A model generated the notes under the pieces. That model searched no databases, was not told the DNA's origin, and saw only the letters and a list, made by a program, of their open reading frames with translations. A program made the translations under genes and the position numbers. From the NCBI RefSeq assembly GCF_006715725.1, contig NZ_VFNU01000001.1, forward strand, positions 62,001-126,000: a stretch of DNA of 64,000 bases, in the 5' to 3' direction. Source of the DNA: Nocardioides sp. SLBN-35 (lineage in GTDB: Bacteria > Actinomycetota > Actinomycetes > Propionibacteriales > Nocardioidaceae). Positions 27,881-36,115 of this stretch are shown piece by piece. Position 1 is the stretch's first letter, and the number at the start of each line of letters is the position of its first letter.

Positions 27881-29125
27881 TCAGGGGTTGATCGCCTGGA
27901 GCAGCCGCGCGGCCTTCCACTCCGTCTCGGCCCACTCCTCGTCGACGTCGCTGGCGACGGTGATCCCACCGCCGGTGCCGAGCACGTAGTCGTCGCCGGC
28001 GGTGGTGAGGGTGCGGATCACCACGCCCAGGTCCGCGCGGCCGTCGCCGGAGACCCAGCCGAAGGCGCCGGAGTAGACCCCGCGCGGCGTGGCCTCGACG
28101 TCCTCGATGATCTCCATCGTGCGCAGCTTGGGCGCGCCGGTCATCGAGCCGGCCGGGAAGAGGGCCTTCAGCGCGGCGACGGTGCCGACGTCGTCGCGCA
28201 GCGTCCCCCGCACCGTGGACACCAGCTGGTGCACGGACGCGTACGACTCGACCTCCATCAGGCTCGGGACATCCACGGACCCGACCTCGCACACCAGCGC
28301 GAGGTCGTTGCGCAGCAGGTCGACGATCATCAGGTTCTCGGAGCGGAACTTCGGGTCGCTGGCCAGCCGGTCCCGGGCCTCCTGGTCCTCGGCCGGGGTG
28401 CTCCCGCGCGCGGTGGTGCCCTTGATCGGCTTGGTCTCGATCACCCGGTCCTCGGTGATGAGGGCGTAGCGCTCGGGGCTCGAGCTCAGCAACCAGGCCT
28501 CTGCGCCCGGGACGTCGTGCTGCAGGAAACCCGCGTACGGAGCGGGATTCAGCGCCCGGAGCCGGAGGTACGCCGCCGCCGGGCTGAGCGGGCTGTCCGC
28601 CCGGATGCGGTGGGTGAGGTTGACCTCGTAGGAGTTGCCGGCGTGCAGGTGCTCCTGAACGGTGGTGAAGGCGCGGGCGTACGCCGGCGGTGTGGCGGTC
28701 GGCTCACCCGCGGTGATGCCGAGGGTGGCGGCGGGGGCGGCGACCGGGTGCTCGTACTCCCGGATGTGCGAGGGCCGCAGCCACAGGGCGTCGGGCAGGT
28801 CCGGGTCGGGGGCGGCGGGCAGGTCGGCGCGGGCGGCGTACCCGAAGTAGCCGAACCACTGGTCGCTCGGCCGGCCGTCGGCGAGCTCGGCCTCCAGCAC
28901 GGAGAAGGGGTCGTCGCCGACCACCACCGCACGGCCGCCGGCGTGACGGGTCACCTCGCGGGTGCTGGCGTCGTAGGTCAGGGACACGTCGTCGTCGTCG
29001 AGCCAGCCGAGCATCGAGCGTCGCCGCGACCAGGTGCGGGCACCCCCGCCGTCGAGCCACATGCAGCGCGGGTGGCGGGCCTGGATCCGGGCGAACAGCT
29101 CCGCAGGCTCGCCCTGGATCACCAT
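27881..29125 (-). CDS. pabB: Aminodeoxychorismate synthase component I
   Basis: A 414-residue chorismate-using enzyme that with PabA makes 4-amino-4-deoxychorismate for folate. The lysine of PIKGTTARG near residue 230 marks the PabB type; anthranilate synthases usually have PIAGT there. Other family blocks: GNSYEVNLTHR, SSPERYALI, SENLMIVDLLRNDL, FPAGSMTGAPKLRTMEIIE and GVYSGAFGWVS. GGGAGG precedes the ATG by 8 bases, and the gene starts 4 bases after the pabA stop. No PabC lyase is seen. Confidence 0.88.
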   Translation of the reverse strand: MVIQGEPAELFARIQARHPRCMWLDGGGARTWSRRRSMLGWLDDDDVSLTYDASTREVTRHAGGRAVVVGDDPFSVLEAELADGRPSDQWFGYFGYAARADLPAAPDPDLPDALWLRPSHIREYEHPVAAPAATLGITAGEPTATPPAYARAFTTVQEHLHAGNSYEVNLTHRIRADSPLSPAAAYLRLRALNPAPYAGFLQHDVPGAEAWLLSSSPERYALITEDRVIETKPIKGTTARGSTPAEDQEARDRLASDPKFRSENLMIVDLLRNDLALVCEVGSVDVPSLMEVESYASVHQLVSTVRGTLRDDVGTVAALKALFPAGSMTGAPKLRTMEIIEDVEATPRGVYSGAFGWVSGDGRADLGVVIRTLTTAGDDYVLGTGGGITVASDVDEEWAETEWKAARLLQAINP

Positions 29126-29129
29126 GTGC

Positions 29130-29675
29130 TCACCCTCCCACCGCGAGGAAGTTCGCGACCAGCCTCGCCCCGTGCTCGGACAGCACCGACTCGGGGTGGA
29201 ACTGCACGCCCTCGAGCGGCAGGGTCCGGTGCCGCACCCCCATCACGGTGCCGTCGGCCGCCCACGCCGTCGCCTCGAGCCCGTCGGGCAGTCGGGTGGC
29301 CGCCAGCGAGTGGTAGCGGACCGCGGCGATCGGGTCCGGCAGGCCGGCGAAGACCCCGCGCCCGTCGTGGGTCACCGCCTCGACCGTGCCATGGGCGGGC
29401 TCGACCCGTCCCACGTCGCCGCCGAACGCGACCACCAGGCCCTGCATGCCCAGGCAGACACCGAGCAACGGCCGGCCCTCGTCGAAGGCCCAGGCGTACT
29501 CGGTCGGGTGGCCGGGCCCCGGCGAGAGCACGATGTGGGAGTACGTCGCGAGGTCGACCGGGTCGTCCCACTGCACCACCGTCGGCAGTACGCCGGTCAC
29601 GCCGGCGACCAGGTGGACCAGGTTCCAGGTGTAGGAGTCGTGGTGGTCGACGACCACGACGTCGGGAGTGGTCAT
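29130..29675 (-). CDS. pabA: PabA-type glutamine amidotransferase
   Basis: A 181-residue class I amidotransferase that supplies ammonia from glutamine to PabB. The nucleophile Cys lies in LLGVCLGMQGLV, the His-Glu pair in QFHPESVLSEHG, and the oxyanion region in LSPGPGHP. Standalone PabA/TrpG proteins can serve folate or tryptophan synthesis; adjacency to a lysine-type PabB points to folate. The strong hairpin at 29731-29761 upstream separates it from the next gene. Confidence 0.88.
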   Translation of the reverse strand: MTTPDVVVVDHHDSYTWNLVHLVAGVTGVLPTVVQWDDPVDLATYSHIVLSPGPGHPTEYAWAFDEGRPLLGVCLGMQGLVVAFGGDVGRVEPAHGTVEAVTHDGRGVFAGLPDPIAAVRYHSLAATRLPDGLEATAWAADGTVMGVRHRTLPLEGVQFHPESVLSEHGARLVANFLAVGG

Positions 29676-29730
29676 CGCTTCGTCACCGCCATCGGGCCCT
29701 CATCTCGGCGTACCATCGAAGGAAGGAAGC

Positions 29731-29761
29731 GGGACGGCTCAGGTAGGCGCCGAGCCGTCCC
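29731..29761 (-). terminator. Hairpin after the 29-residue gene
   Basis: GGGACGGCTC and GAGCCGTCCC form a perfect 10-bp stem with an 11-base loop, 7 bases past the stop of the small minus-strand gene and upstream of pabA. On the minus strand it is followed by GCTTCCTTCCTTC rather than a T-run. Confidence 0.65.
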
Positions 29762-29768
29762 GCCCCTG

Positions 29769-29858
29769 CTAAGGCTTCCGACGGAAACGGTCGATCACCT
29801 GGATGATCGCCCACACCGCTCCGGGCAGTGCCAGCAGGGTTGACACGACAACGAGCAT
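29769..29858 (-). CDS. 29-residue single-helix membrane peptide
   Basis: MLVVVSTLLALPGAVWAIIQ followed by VIDRFRRKP: one hydrophobic helix and a basic C-terminal tail. An AGGAAGG lies six bases before the ATG, and a perfect hairpin lies 7 bases after the TAG. These framing signals argue that it is a real gene although it is very short. No family recognised. It may be a small regulatory or complex-stabilising membrane protein, or a type I toxin-like peptide. No antitoxin RNA could be recognised by eye. Confidence 0.5.
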   Translation of the reverse strand: MLVVVSTLLALPGAVWAIIQVIDRFRRKP

Positions 29859-29982
29859 CGCGCCCTTCCTCTCCACCGGACCTTCCGGTGAAGCGGAGTG
29901 ATGGGCTGATCGTGCCCGCTGGTGATGCCTCACGCCACTGCGCAGCAGCAGCCTGTGGACAGGCCCCCACGAGCATCCCGCG

Positions 29983-30540
29983 TCACAGCTCCACGGCGAG
30001 CTCGCCGCGTCGCAGCGCGGCGACCACACCCGGAGCGGGTACGACGTGCACCTCGGGCCAGTCGACCTCGCCGGCAGCCGGGTCGACCGGCCACGCCAGC
30101 CGCTCCTCGCCCAGCGAGAACTCAGCTGCCACGCCGGGCTTGTTGCCCCGCGGGTCCTGCCGGTGCCAGGCACCGTCGAGGTGGATGGCGACCAGGCCGT
30201 GCACGACGTGCGCGTCGCCGTCGGCGAGCTTCTGGTAGCACAGCCCGGTGGGTACGCCGCCGGCACGCAGCACGGCGGCGAGCAGGTGCGCCTTGGCGTA
30301 GCACCAGCCTGCCCCGGCGGCGAGCACCGCCGTCGCCGAGACCGCGAACCGCGGGTCACCGGCGTCGCCGGCGTGGGCGATCTCGTCACGCACCCAGGCG
30401 AAGGCCGCGGCCGCGAACGCGGGGTCGTCCAGGACGCCCGCGCCCAGCTGCTCGGCCAGGGCGACGACCGCGGGTGCCGTGGACTCGACGACCTCGTCCG
30501 CGCCGAGGTACGACGCCGGTGAGCCCGCGATCAGGTCCAC
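29983..30540 (-). CDS. Transglutaminase-like protein
   Basis: About 185 residues with a papain-like transglutaminase core: catalytic Cys in AAGAGWCYAKAHLLAAVLRAGGVPTG, His in HVVHGLVAIHLDG.WH and Asp in RQDPRGN. No signal peptide. Such proteins act as peptidases or amidases more often than as crosslinkers in bacteria. The GTG at 30540 lies 11 bases after the stop of the PhzE-like gene, so the two are likely one transcript. A biochemical link is not obvious. Start not firmly fixed, since the ribosome site is weak. Confidence 0.75.
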   Translation of the reverse strand: MDLIAGSPASYLGADEVVESTAPAVVALAEQLGAGVLDDPAFAAAAFAWVRDEIAHAGDAGDPRFAVSATAVLAAGAGWCYAKAHLLAAVLRAGGVPTGLCYQKLADGDAHVVHGLVAIHLDGAWHRQDPRGNKPGVAAEFSLGEERLAWPVDPAAGEVDWPEVHVVPAPGVVAALRRGELAVEL

Positions 30541-30550
30541 GTCGGCACGC

Positions 30551-32467
30551 TCAGAGCAGGACGCCGGCGACGAGGTCGTGGACGATGTCGAAGCCGCGCT
30601 CGGTGAGGATCGACTCGGCATGGAACTGGACGCCCCGGAAGTGGGGGCCGGCCAGGGCGTTGACGTCGCCGGTCTCTGCGTCGGCGTCCACCCGGACACC
30701 CGCCGGGAGCTCGAGGTCGTCCGACACCCGGCCCACGAAGGTGTTGTAGAAGCCGACCCGCTGGGGGCGCCCGTCGAGCAGCACGGTGGCCTGGGTGCCC
30801 TGGAAGACGATGTCCTTGTAGGCGAGCGGGATGCCGAGCTGGTGGCACAGCGCCTGGTGGCCGAGGCAGACCGCGACGAACGGCTTCTCGTTGGCCAGCA
30901 GCCAGGCGACGGCGGCGCGCAGCTGACCCATCTTCGGGTCGGCGTCGTCGCGCGGGTCGCCGGGGCCCGGCCCGACGATGACCAGGTCGTAGCCGTCGAG
31001 CACGCCGTCTGCGTAGTCCTCGTGACGCACCACCGACGAGCTCATGCCCATCCGGGCGAGCATGTGGCGCAGCATGTTCACGAAGTCGTCCTCGCCGTCG
31101 AGGATGACGGCGGACTTCCCGGCGAGGCGCGGGTCGACCGGGGTGCCGGCCTGGTCGGCGAGCCAGAAGCCGGAGAGGCGGTTGTTGCGGGCGTTGAGCG
31201 CGATCAGGACCTCCTCGTCCACGACCAGGTCGGCGACGGCGACGTCCGGCACCGGGGCGGGCGGGACGAGGCCGAAGGCCGACAGGATGCCGCCTGCCTT
31301 GGCGTGCGTCTCCGCGACCTCGTACGCCGGCACGGAGTCGCGCACCAGGGTGGCTCCGGCCGTGACCTTGAGCGAGCCGGACGTCGAGACGTCGGCCGTG
31401 CGCAGCACGATCGGGCTGTCGAGGACCGGCTCACCGGCCTCGTCGCGGCCGAAGATGGCGAGCGCGGAGGCGTAGTAGCCGCGGCCCTCGGGCTCGTACT
31501 GCCTGATCAGGCGGCAGGCGTTCTCGACGGGCGAGCCGGTGACGGTGGCGGCGTACATCGTGTCGCGCAGGACCTCGCGCACGTCGCGGGTGGTGCGGCC
31601 GGCCAGGAGGTACTCCGTGTGGATGAGGTGGGTCATCGGCTTGAGGAACGGGCCGAGCACCTGGCCGCCCTCGGTGCAGATGTCGCACATCATCTTGAGC
31701 TCCTCGTCGACGACCATGAAGAGCTCGTAGATCTCCTTCTCGTCCTTGAGGAAGTCGCGCATCCGCGCCTCGGTGCTGCGGGTCTCGCCGGCGGGCGGGC
31801 GCAGGTGGAAGGTGCCGGAGATCGGGTTCATGCGGACGTCGCCGCCGTGGACCGACACGTGCCGCTCGGGCGACGCGCCGATCAGGAAGCGGTCGCCGGT
31901 GAAGAAGACGAAGGTCCAGTACGCGCCGCGCTCGCGCTCCAGCAGCCGGCGGAAGACGGTCAACGCGACGTCGGGGCCGAAGTCGGCGACGACGGCGCGG
32001 TAGTTGCGGCCGACGACGAGGTTGGCGCCCTCGCCCTGGCCGATCTCGCCGTCGATGATCGCGGCGACGATCTTGGCGTACTCCTCGTCGGAGGTCTCGA
32101 AGCCGCCGCGATCGGTGAACTCCACCTCGACCGGGTCGATCGCGTCGACCACGTCGGCCACGGAGAACTCGTGCTCGCTGTGCACGTCGACCACGACGAG
32201 CGGAGTGCCGTCGTCGTGGGCCTCGAAGCCGCGCTCGCTGACCTGCCGGAACGGTACGGCGACCAGCCGGTCGCAGATGTGCCCCGGCTCCGGTACGCCG
32301 GTCTCGAGCGGGATGTCCATGATCGACTCGACGACGCTGCGGGTGCCGCCGAGGACGCCGACGGTGTCGCGGTCGCCCGCGCGGGTGGAGCGGCGGATGA
32401 TCGCCCAGGCCTCGTGCCCCTGGACGGCCGCGATGGCTTCCCGGGCAGTGAGGCTGGTTCCAGTCAT
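30551..32467 (-). CDS. PhzE/TrpEG-type fused chorismate amidase (anthranilate or ADIC synthase)
   Basis: A 638-residue fusion of a chorismate-binding domain (1 to about 425) and a class I glutamine amidotransferase (about 440-638). The synthase part has NPISGTFHLRPP (no lysine, so ammonia not water or enzyme lysine attacks C2), MVVDEELKMMCDIC, HTEYLLAGRTTRDVRE and TVTGSPVENACRLI. The amidase has VCLGHQALCHQLG (Cys) and VQFHAESIL (His). Length and motifs fit PhzE and related 2-amino-2-desoxyisochorismate synthases more than standalone TrpE, but some actinobacteria use this type as anthranilate synthase. No other phenazine or tryptophan gene is nearby, so the product is undecided. Confidence 0.83.
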   Translation of the reverse strand: MTGTSLTAREAIAAVQGHEAWAIIRRSTRAGDRDTVGVLGGTRSVVESIMDIPLETGVPEPGHICDRLVAVPFRQVSERGFEAHDDGTPLVVVDVHSEHEFSVADVVDAIDPVEVEFTDRGGFETSDEEYAKIVAAIIDGEIGQGEGANLVVGRNYRAVVADFGPDVALTVFRRLLERERGAYWTFVFFTGDRFLIGASPERHVSVHGGDVRMNPISGTFHLRPPAGETRSTEARMRDFLKDEKEIYELFMVVDEELKMMCDICTEGGQVLGPFLKPMTHLIHTEYLLAGRTTRDVREVLRDTMYAATVTGSPVENACRLIRQYEPEGRGYYASALAIFGRDEAGEPVLDSPIVLRTADVSTSGSLKVTAGATLVRDSVPAYEVAETHAKAGGILSAFGLVPPAPVPDVAVADLVVDEEVLIALNARNNRLSGFWLADQAGTPVDPRLAGKSAVILDGEDDFVNMLRHMLARMGMSSSVVRHEDYADGVLDGYDLVIVGPGPGDPRDDADPKMGQLRAAVAWLLANEKPFVAVCLGHQALCHQLGIPLAYKDIVFQGTQATVLLDGRPQRVGFYNTFVGRVSDDLELPAGVRVDADAETGDVNALAGPHFRGVQFHAESILTERGFDIVHDLVAGVLL

Positions 32468-32499
32468 GGCCGAAGCCTATTCGGCCGCGGCCCGCCCGC

Positions 32500-33450
32500 T
32501 CAGAGCAGTCCGGGGATCAGCTCGCCGGCGAAGGGCAGGACGAGCGCGCAGCGGATCGGGCGCGGGTGGTCGGGGTCCAGCGCGTTGAGCACCAGCTGGG
32601 CGGCGTTGCGGCTCGACGCGATCTGGAAGTGCTCGGAGTAGTCCTGCTTGCAGACGTCCTGCAGCACCACGTTGTTCACGCCGGGCAGGGTGCCGTTGGT
32701 GTAGGGCAGCACCAGCTCGTCGTACTTCGTGACGATGCTCGTGTAGCGCACCCCGGGCTGGAGCATGCCGCCCTCGTGGAGCCTCTTCATGAACCTCGAG
32801 GTCGGCGAGAACTGCAGGCAGGAGCGGCAGCCAGTAGGCAGAATGCCGCCAGGGAGGACGGCGGCGACGAGGTCACCGAGCGAGGCGACGCCGGTGCCGC
32901 GGTAGGCCGAGGCGAGGCCGACGTAGTTCTCGACCCGCTTCGCTCCGCCCAGGAACTTGAGGTACCACTGCGGCATCACCGTGCCCTCGGAGTGCCCGAC
33001 CAGGTCGACCTTGCTGGCTCCGGTCGCCCGGAGCACCTTCTGCACGAACCTCTTGAGCTGGCGGGCGCTGACCCGCATGTCGTCGACGCCGCCGAACAGG
33101 TTGACCGGGGTGACGTCGTACTCGACGCCGTAGGTGAGTGCGAAGACGCAGTAGCCGTTGTTCTTGAGCAGGGGGCCGTAGGTCTGCCAGTTGGTGGCGC
33201 GGTTGCCGAGCAGGCCGTGGACGAGGATCACCGGACGGGGGTGGGCGGCAGTCGGCTTGCAGGTGAAGTCGTTGGTGCCGGGTGCGTTGGCGCCGGGCAT
33301 GCCGCCGAAGGCGGCGTTCGGCAGGAAGCTGTAGGGCACGGGCAAGGGCTTCGTGTCGGCCCGTGCCGGCGCGGGCGCAGCGAGGAGGCCACCGAGCAGG
33401 GCGAGCAGGACGGCGACGGTCGTGAGGGCACGGCGCGGCATGCCCTCCAC
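32500..33450 (-). CDS. Secreted alpha/beta-hydrolase lipase
   Basis: A 316-residue secreted lipase of the class-2/EstA-type family. Signal peptide (RALTTVAVLLALLGGLLAAPAPARA), oxyanion motif VILVHGLLGN, nucleophile elbow LVGHSEGTVM (Ser about 155), acid in SIVTKYDELVLPY and late His in DYSEHFQIASS. Cysteines in FTCKP, NGYCVF, GCRSCLQF and DVCKQD probably form disulfides. It starts 21 bases after the CHAT-protease stop, on the same strand, so it may be read from that promoter. Start either GTG 33450 or ATG 33441; a GGAGG lies between them. Confidence 0.86.
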   Translation of the reverse strand: MEGMPRRALTTVAVLLALLGGLLAAPAPARADTKPLPVPYSFLPNAAFGGMPGANAPGTNDFTCKPTAAHPRPVILVHGLLGNRATNWQTYGPLLKNNGYCVFALTYGVEYDVTPVNLFGGVDDMRVSARQLKRFVQKVLRATGASKVDLVGHSEGTVMPQWYLKFLGGAKRVENYVGLASAYRGTGVASLGDLVAAVLPGGILPTGCRSCLQFSPTSRFMKRLHEGGMLQPGVRYTSIVTKYDELVLPYTNGTLPGVNNVVLQDVCKQDYSEHFQIASSRNAAQLVLNALDPDHPRPIRCALVLPFAGELIPGLL

Positions 33451-33471
33451 AACGAGAACGGGTTCTATCGG

Positions 33472-36009
33472 TCACACGCCCAGCGCGAGGAACGCCGCCG
33501 CGGTGCCGGCCGCGACCGGATCGCCCGCTGCTCGGCGGCGTACCTCGCACAGGGCGGTCGCCGGGTCGCTGCCGTCGGCGAGCGCGGCATGGAGGCCGAC
33601 CATCAGGTCGGCGGTCGCGTCGTCGTTGACCTCGCCGACGCTGCACACCAGCCCGGCCGTGCCGAGCGAGAAGAGCGCCGCCGCCAGCCCGAGCAGCTCC
33701 TCGGCCCCGACCGGCGCGAGCACGCCGGACTCGCAGGCGGAGAGCACGACGCGGTACGGCGCCCGCGGGACCCGCTCCAGGTCGTGGACCGTCAGCGGGC
33801 CGTCGGCCAGGTCGAGCGCCGAGAACAGCGGGCTGTCGGCTCGGAACCGGCCGTGCGCGGCGAGGTGCACCAGACCGGCGCCGTCGAGGTGGGCCAGCAC
33901 CGCCTCGAGCGTGGCCCGCGGCCCGTCGAGCAGGACGGCGTCCGGGTGGCGCTCGGCGAGGACCGGCACCTCCGCGCCGCCGCTCGCCAGGGCCGGACCG
34001 GCCACGAGCACGGTGCCGGCCTGCTGCGGGGCGGGCGTGGCGCGGGCCCGCAGCCACTGGCCGGCCGAGGGGACCACCGCGAACGGCCGGTCCTGGAGGG
34101 CCGGGAGCAGGGACCAGGCCAGGCCGTGCAGGCGGGCCGTCGGGGCGAGGGTCACGGGGGCGTCGGGGAGCAGTCGGACCGCGTCGCCGAGGACGGCCTG
34201 CTGCAGGGACCGCCCGATGGTGGCGGTGTCGGCCGGCCGGCCCCGGGCCGCCCGGCGCAGCAGCATCCCTGCCGGGCCGAGCAGGGCGGCGATCTCGGAC
34301 GTCGTGCCGGCGACCCGGCGTCGTACCTTGCCGGCGTGGGCGACCACGACGTGCAGGCTCCCGTCGACGTCGACCAGCTCCACCAGGCAGGTCTCGCCGG
34401 TCGCCGCGACGATCTCCTCGACACTCGTGGGCCGCTGCTGGGTGGCCGTCGTCGCCGACAGCGTGTGGCTCTCCGCCCGCACCGCCCGCTCCAGCCGCCG
34501 CCGCTCCCGCTCGAGCTCCTCGGTCGGCGTACCCTCCTGTCGGGCCTCGGCCAGCTGGCGCCCGTTGTCGCGCAGCGCCGCGAGCGAGGCCGGGATGGTC
34601 GCCGCGTCCGAGGTCGCCGGCGGCTGCGCCAGGGCCGTCGCCCGGGTCCGCTCGCTCCACCGCAGCAGCGTCCTTGCGTCGGATGCCGCATGGCGCAGGG
34701 CGATGGTGGTCAGCTCGCGTCCGTGGGTCGTCGCCAGCGCCCTGAGCTCGGAGGAGCCGATCAGGCGCCGGTGCTCGTCGATCGCGTCGAGTCCGGCTGC
34801 CGCCGCCCGGAGGACACCGCCCCGGTCGTGGGTCTCCTCGCGGGCCAGGCCCTGGGCGTGCCAGGCGGCGGCGCGGACGAGGGCGTTGGGGTGGTGGCGG
34901 TACGACGCGGCTCGGGTCCAGAGATCGATGCGGTCGGCGCCGCGGGCGAGCCGGCCGGCGAGGGTGAGGGCGAGGGGTGCCTCGGGTGCTCCCTCGGTGT
35001 CGAGTGCCTCGGCCACACCCCGAGCCTCTGCGGCCGCGCCGCGGACCTCCCCCGCGCGCACCCGAGCCTGCAGCAGGGTCGCCTGAGCGCGCCGGGCATA
35101 CCAGGTGCGTCCGGCGTGCTCGAAGCCGCGCCGTGCTGCCCGGGCCTCCTCGATCGCGTCGGACGGACGGCCCGCGGCGAGCAGGGCATCAGCACGGAGC
35201 AGCTGCAGCTCAGCACGGTCCATCTCGGTCAGGGAGGTGGTCGCGAGCCGCTGCCCGAGGACAGCCGCTGCGTCGTCGGCCAGCCCGGCCGCGAGATGGA
35301 CGCTCGCGTTCTGGCCGACCAGCTCGGCCCGCGGCTCGACGCCGAGCTCGGCGCAGAAGCGAGCGGCCTCGGCACCGAGGCGGAGGCTGCGCACCAGGTC
35401 GCCCCGGGCGGCAGCGATGTCGGCGAGGTTCTCCAGGACCGAGATCCGCTCCCAGACGGTCTCCGGACCGTCGTACAGTCGCCCTGCCGACTCGGCCTCC
35501 TCCTGGGCGTCGTCCAGCTGTCCGAGGTGGAGCAGCGTGTGAGCCAGCCAGATCCGCGCCCGGGCCTCCCACACAGAGTCGTCGAGCGCGGAGAAGCTTG
35601 CGGCCGCGTCGCGGAGCACCGCGGCCGAGTCCGCGAAGCGTCCCGTGGTGGCGAGCACTCCTGCCATCCGCACGGCGATCCGTGGGGCGACGTGGCCACT
35701 AGCGCCGGCCATCGCCCTCTGCAGCTGGACCAGTCCTTGACGCGACCGGCCAGCACACGCCAGAGCCGTCCCGTAGGACGCGCGCACGTCGCGCTCGCGG
35801 TCGGCGTCTCTCGCCAGCTGAGCTGCGCGGAGCCCGGCCCGCAGATGCGTGTCAGCGAGCTCCGCCTGTCCGGCGTCCCGCGCCACGATGCCCAGGCACT
35901 GGTGGGCGTAGGACAACACGGCCGGGTCCGCCGAGCTCGTCAGCAGGTCCTCGGCCTGCCGACGGCCCCGCTCCGGGTCGTCGATGGCCAGCTGCAGCAG
36001 TTCCTCCAC
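33472..36009 (-). CDS. TPR-CHAT caspase-like protease
   Basis: An 845-residue cytosolic protein. Residues about 1-430 are tandem helical TPR-like repeats (e.g. AELADTHLRAGLRAAQLARDA). A coiled region (about 470-520, TEELERERRRLERAVRAE) leads to a C-terminal CHAT domain. The catalytic pair is visible: His about 719 in LVHLAAHGRFRADSPLF and Cys about 759 in VVLSACESG. CHAT proteases are caspase/separase relatives that cut specific partner proteins. Here the gene diverges from a subtilisin-like protease and lies near an ECF sigma factor. It probably senses a signal through its TPRs and cleaves a neighbour's product. Substrate and trigger unknown. Confidence 0.9.
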   Translation of the reverse strand: MEELLQLAIDDPERGRRQAEDLLTSSADPAVLSYAHQCLGIVARDAGQAELADTHLRAGLRAAQLARDADRERDVRASYGTALACAGRSRQGLVQLQRAMAGASGHVAPRIAVRMAGVLATTGRFADSAAVLRDAAASFSALDDSVWEARARIWLAHTLLHLGQLDDAQEEAESAGRLYDGPETVWERISVLENLADIAAARGDLVRSLRLGAEAARFCAELGVEPRAELVGQNASVHLAAGLADDAAAVLGQRLATTSLTEMDRAELQLLRADALLAAGRPSDAIEEARAARRGFEHAGRTWYARRAQATLLQARVRAGEVRGAAAEARGVAEALDTEGAPEAPLALTLAGRLARGADRIDLWTRAASYRHHPNALVRAAAWHAQGLAREETHDRGGVLRAAAAGLDAIDEHRRLIGSSELRALATTHGRELTTIALRHAASDARTLLRWSERTRATALAQPPATSDAATIPASLAALRDNGRQLAEARQEGTPTEELERERRRLERAVRAESHTLSATTATQQRPTSVEEIVAATGETCLVELVDVDGSLHVVVAHAGKVRRRVAGTTSEIAALLGPAGMLLRRAARGRPADTATIGRSLQQAVLGDAVRLLPDAPVTLAPTARLHGLAWSLLPALQDRPFAVVPSAGQWLRARATPAPQQAGTVLVAGPALASGGAEVPVLAERHPDAVLLDGPRATLEAVLAHLDGAGLVHLAAHGRFRADSPLFSALDLADGPLTVHDLERVPRAPYRVVLSACESGVLAPVGAEELLGLAAALFSLGTAGLVCSVGEVNDDATADLMVGLHAALADGSDPATALCEVRRRAAGDPVAAGTAAAFLALGV

Positions 36010-36115
36010 GGGCCGCCTCGCTGCGGTGTTCAGGTGCTTTACGGCGGTCGCCGCGCAGGTCTACGTTAGCGCCGACGGCGGCGCCGACCGCCAGTTCAGC
36101 CTCCGAGGAGTGCCC

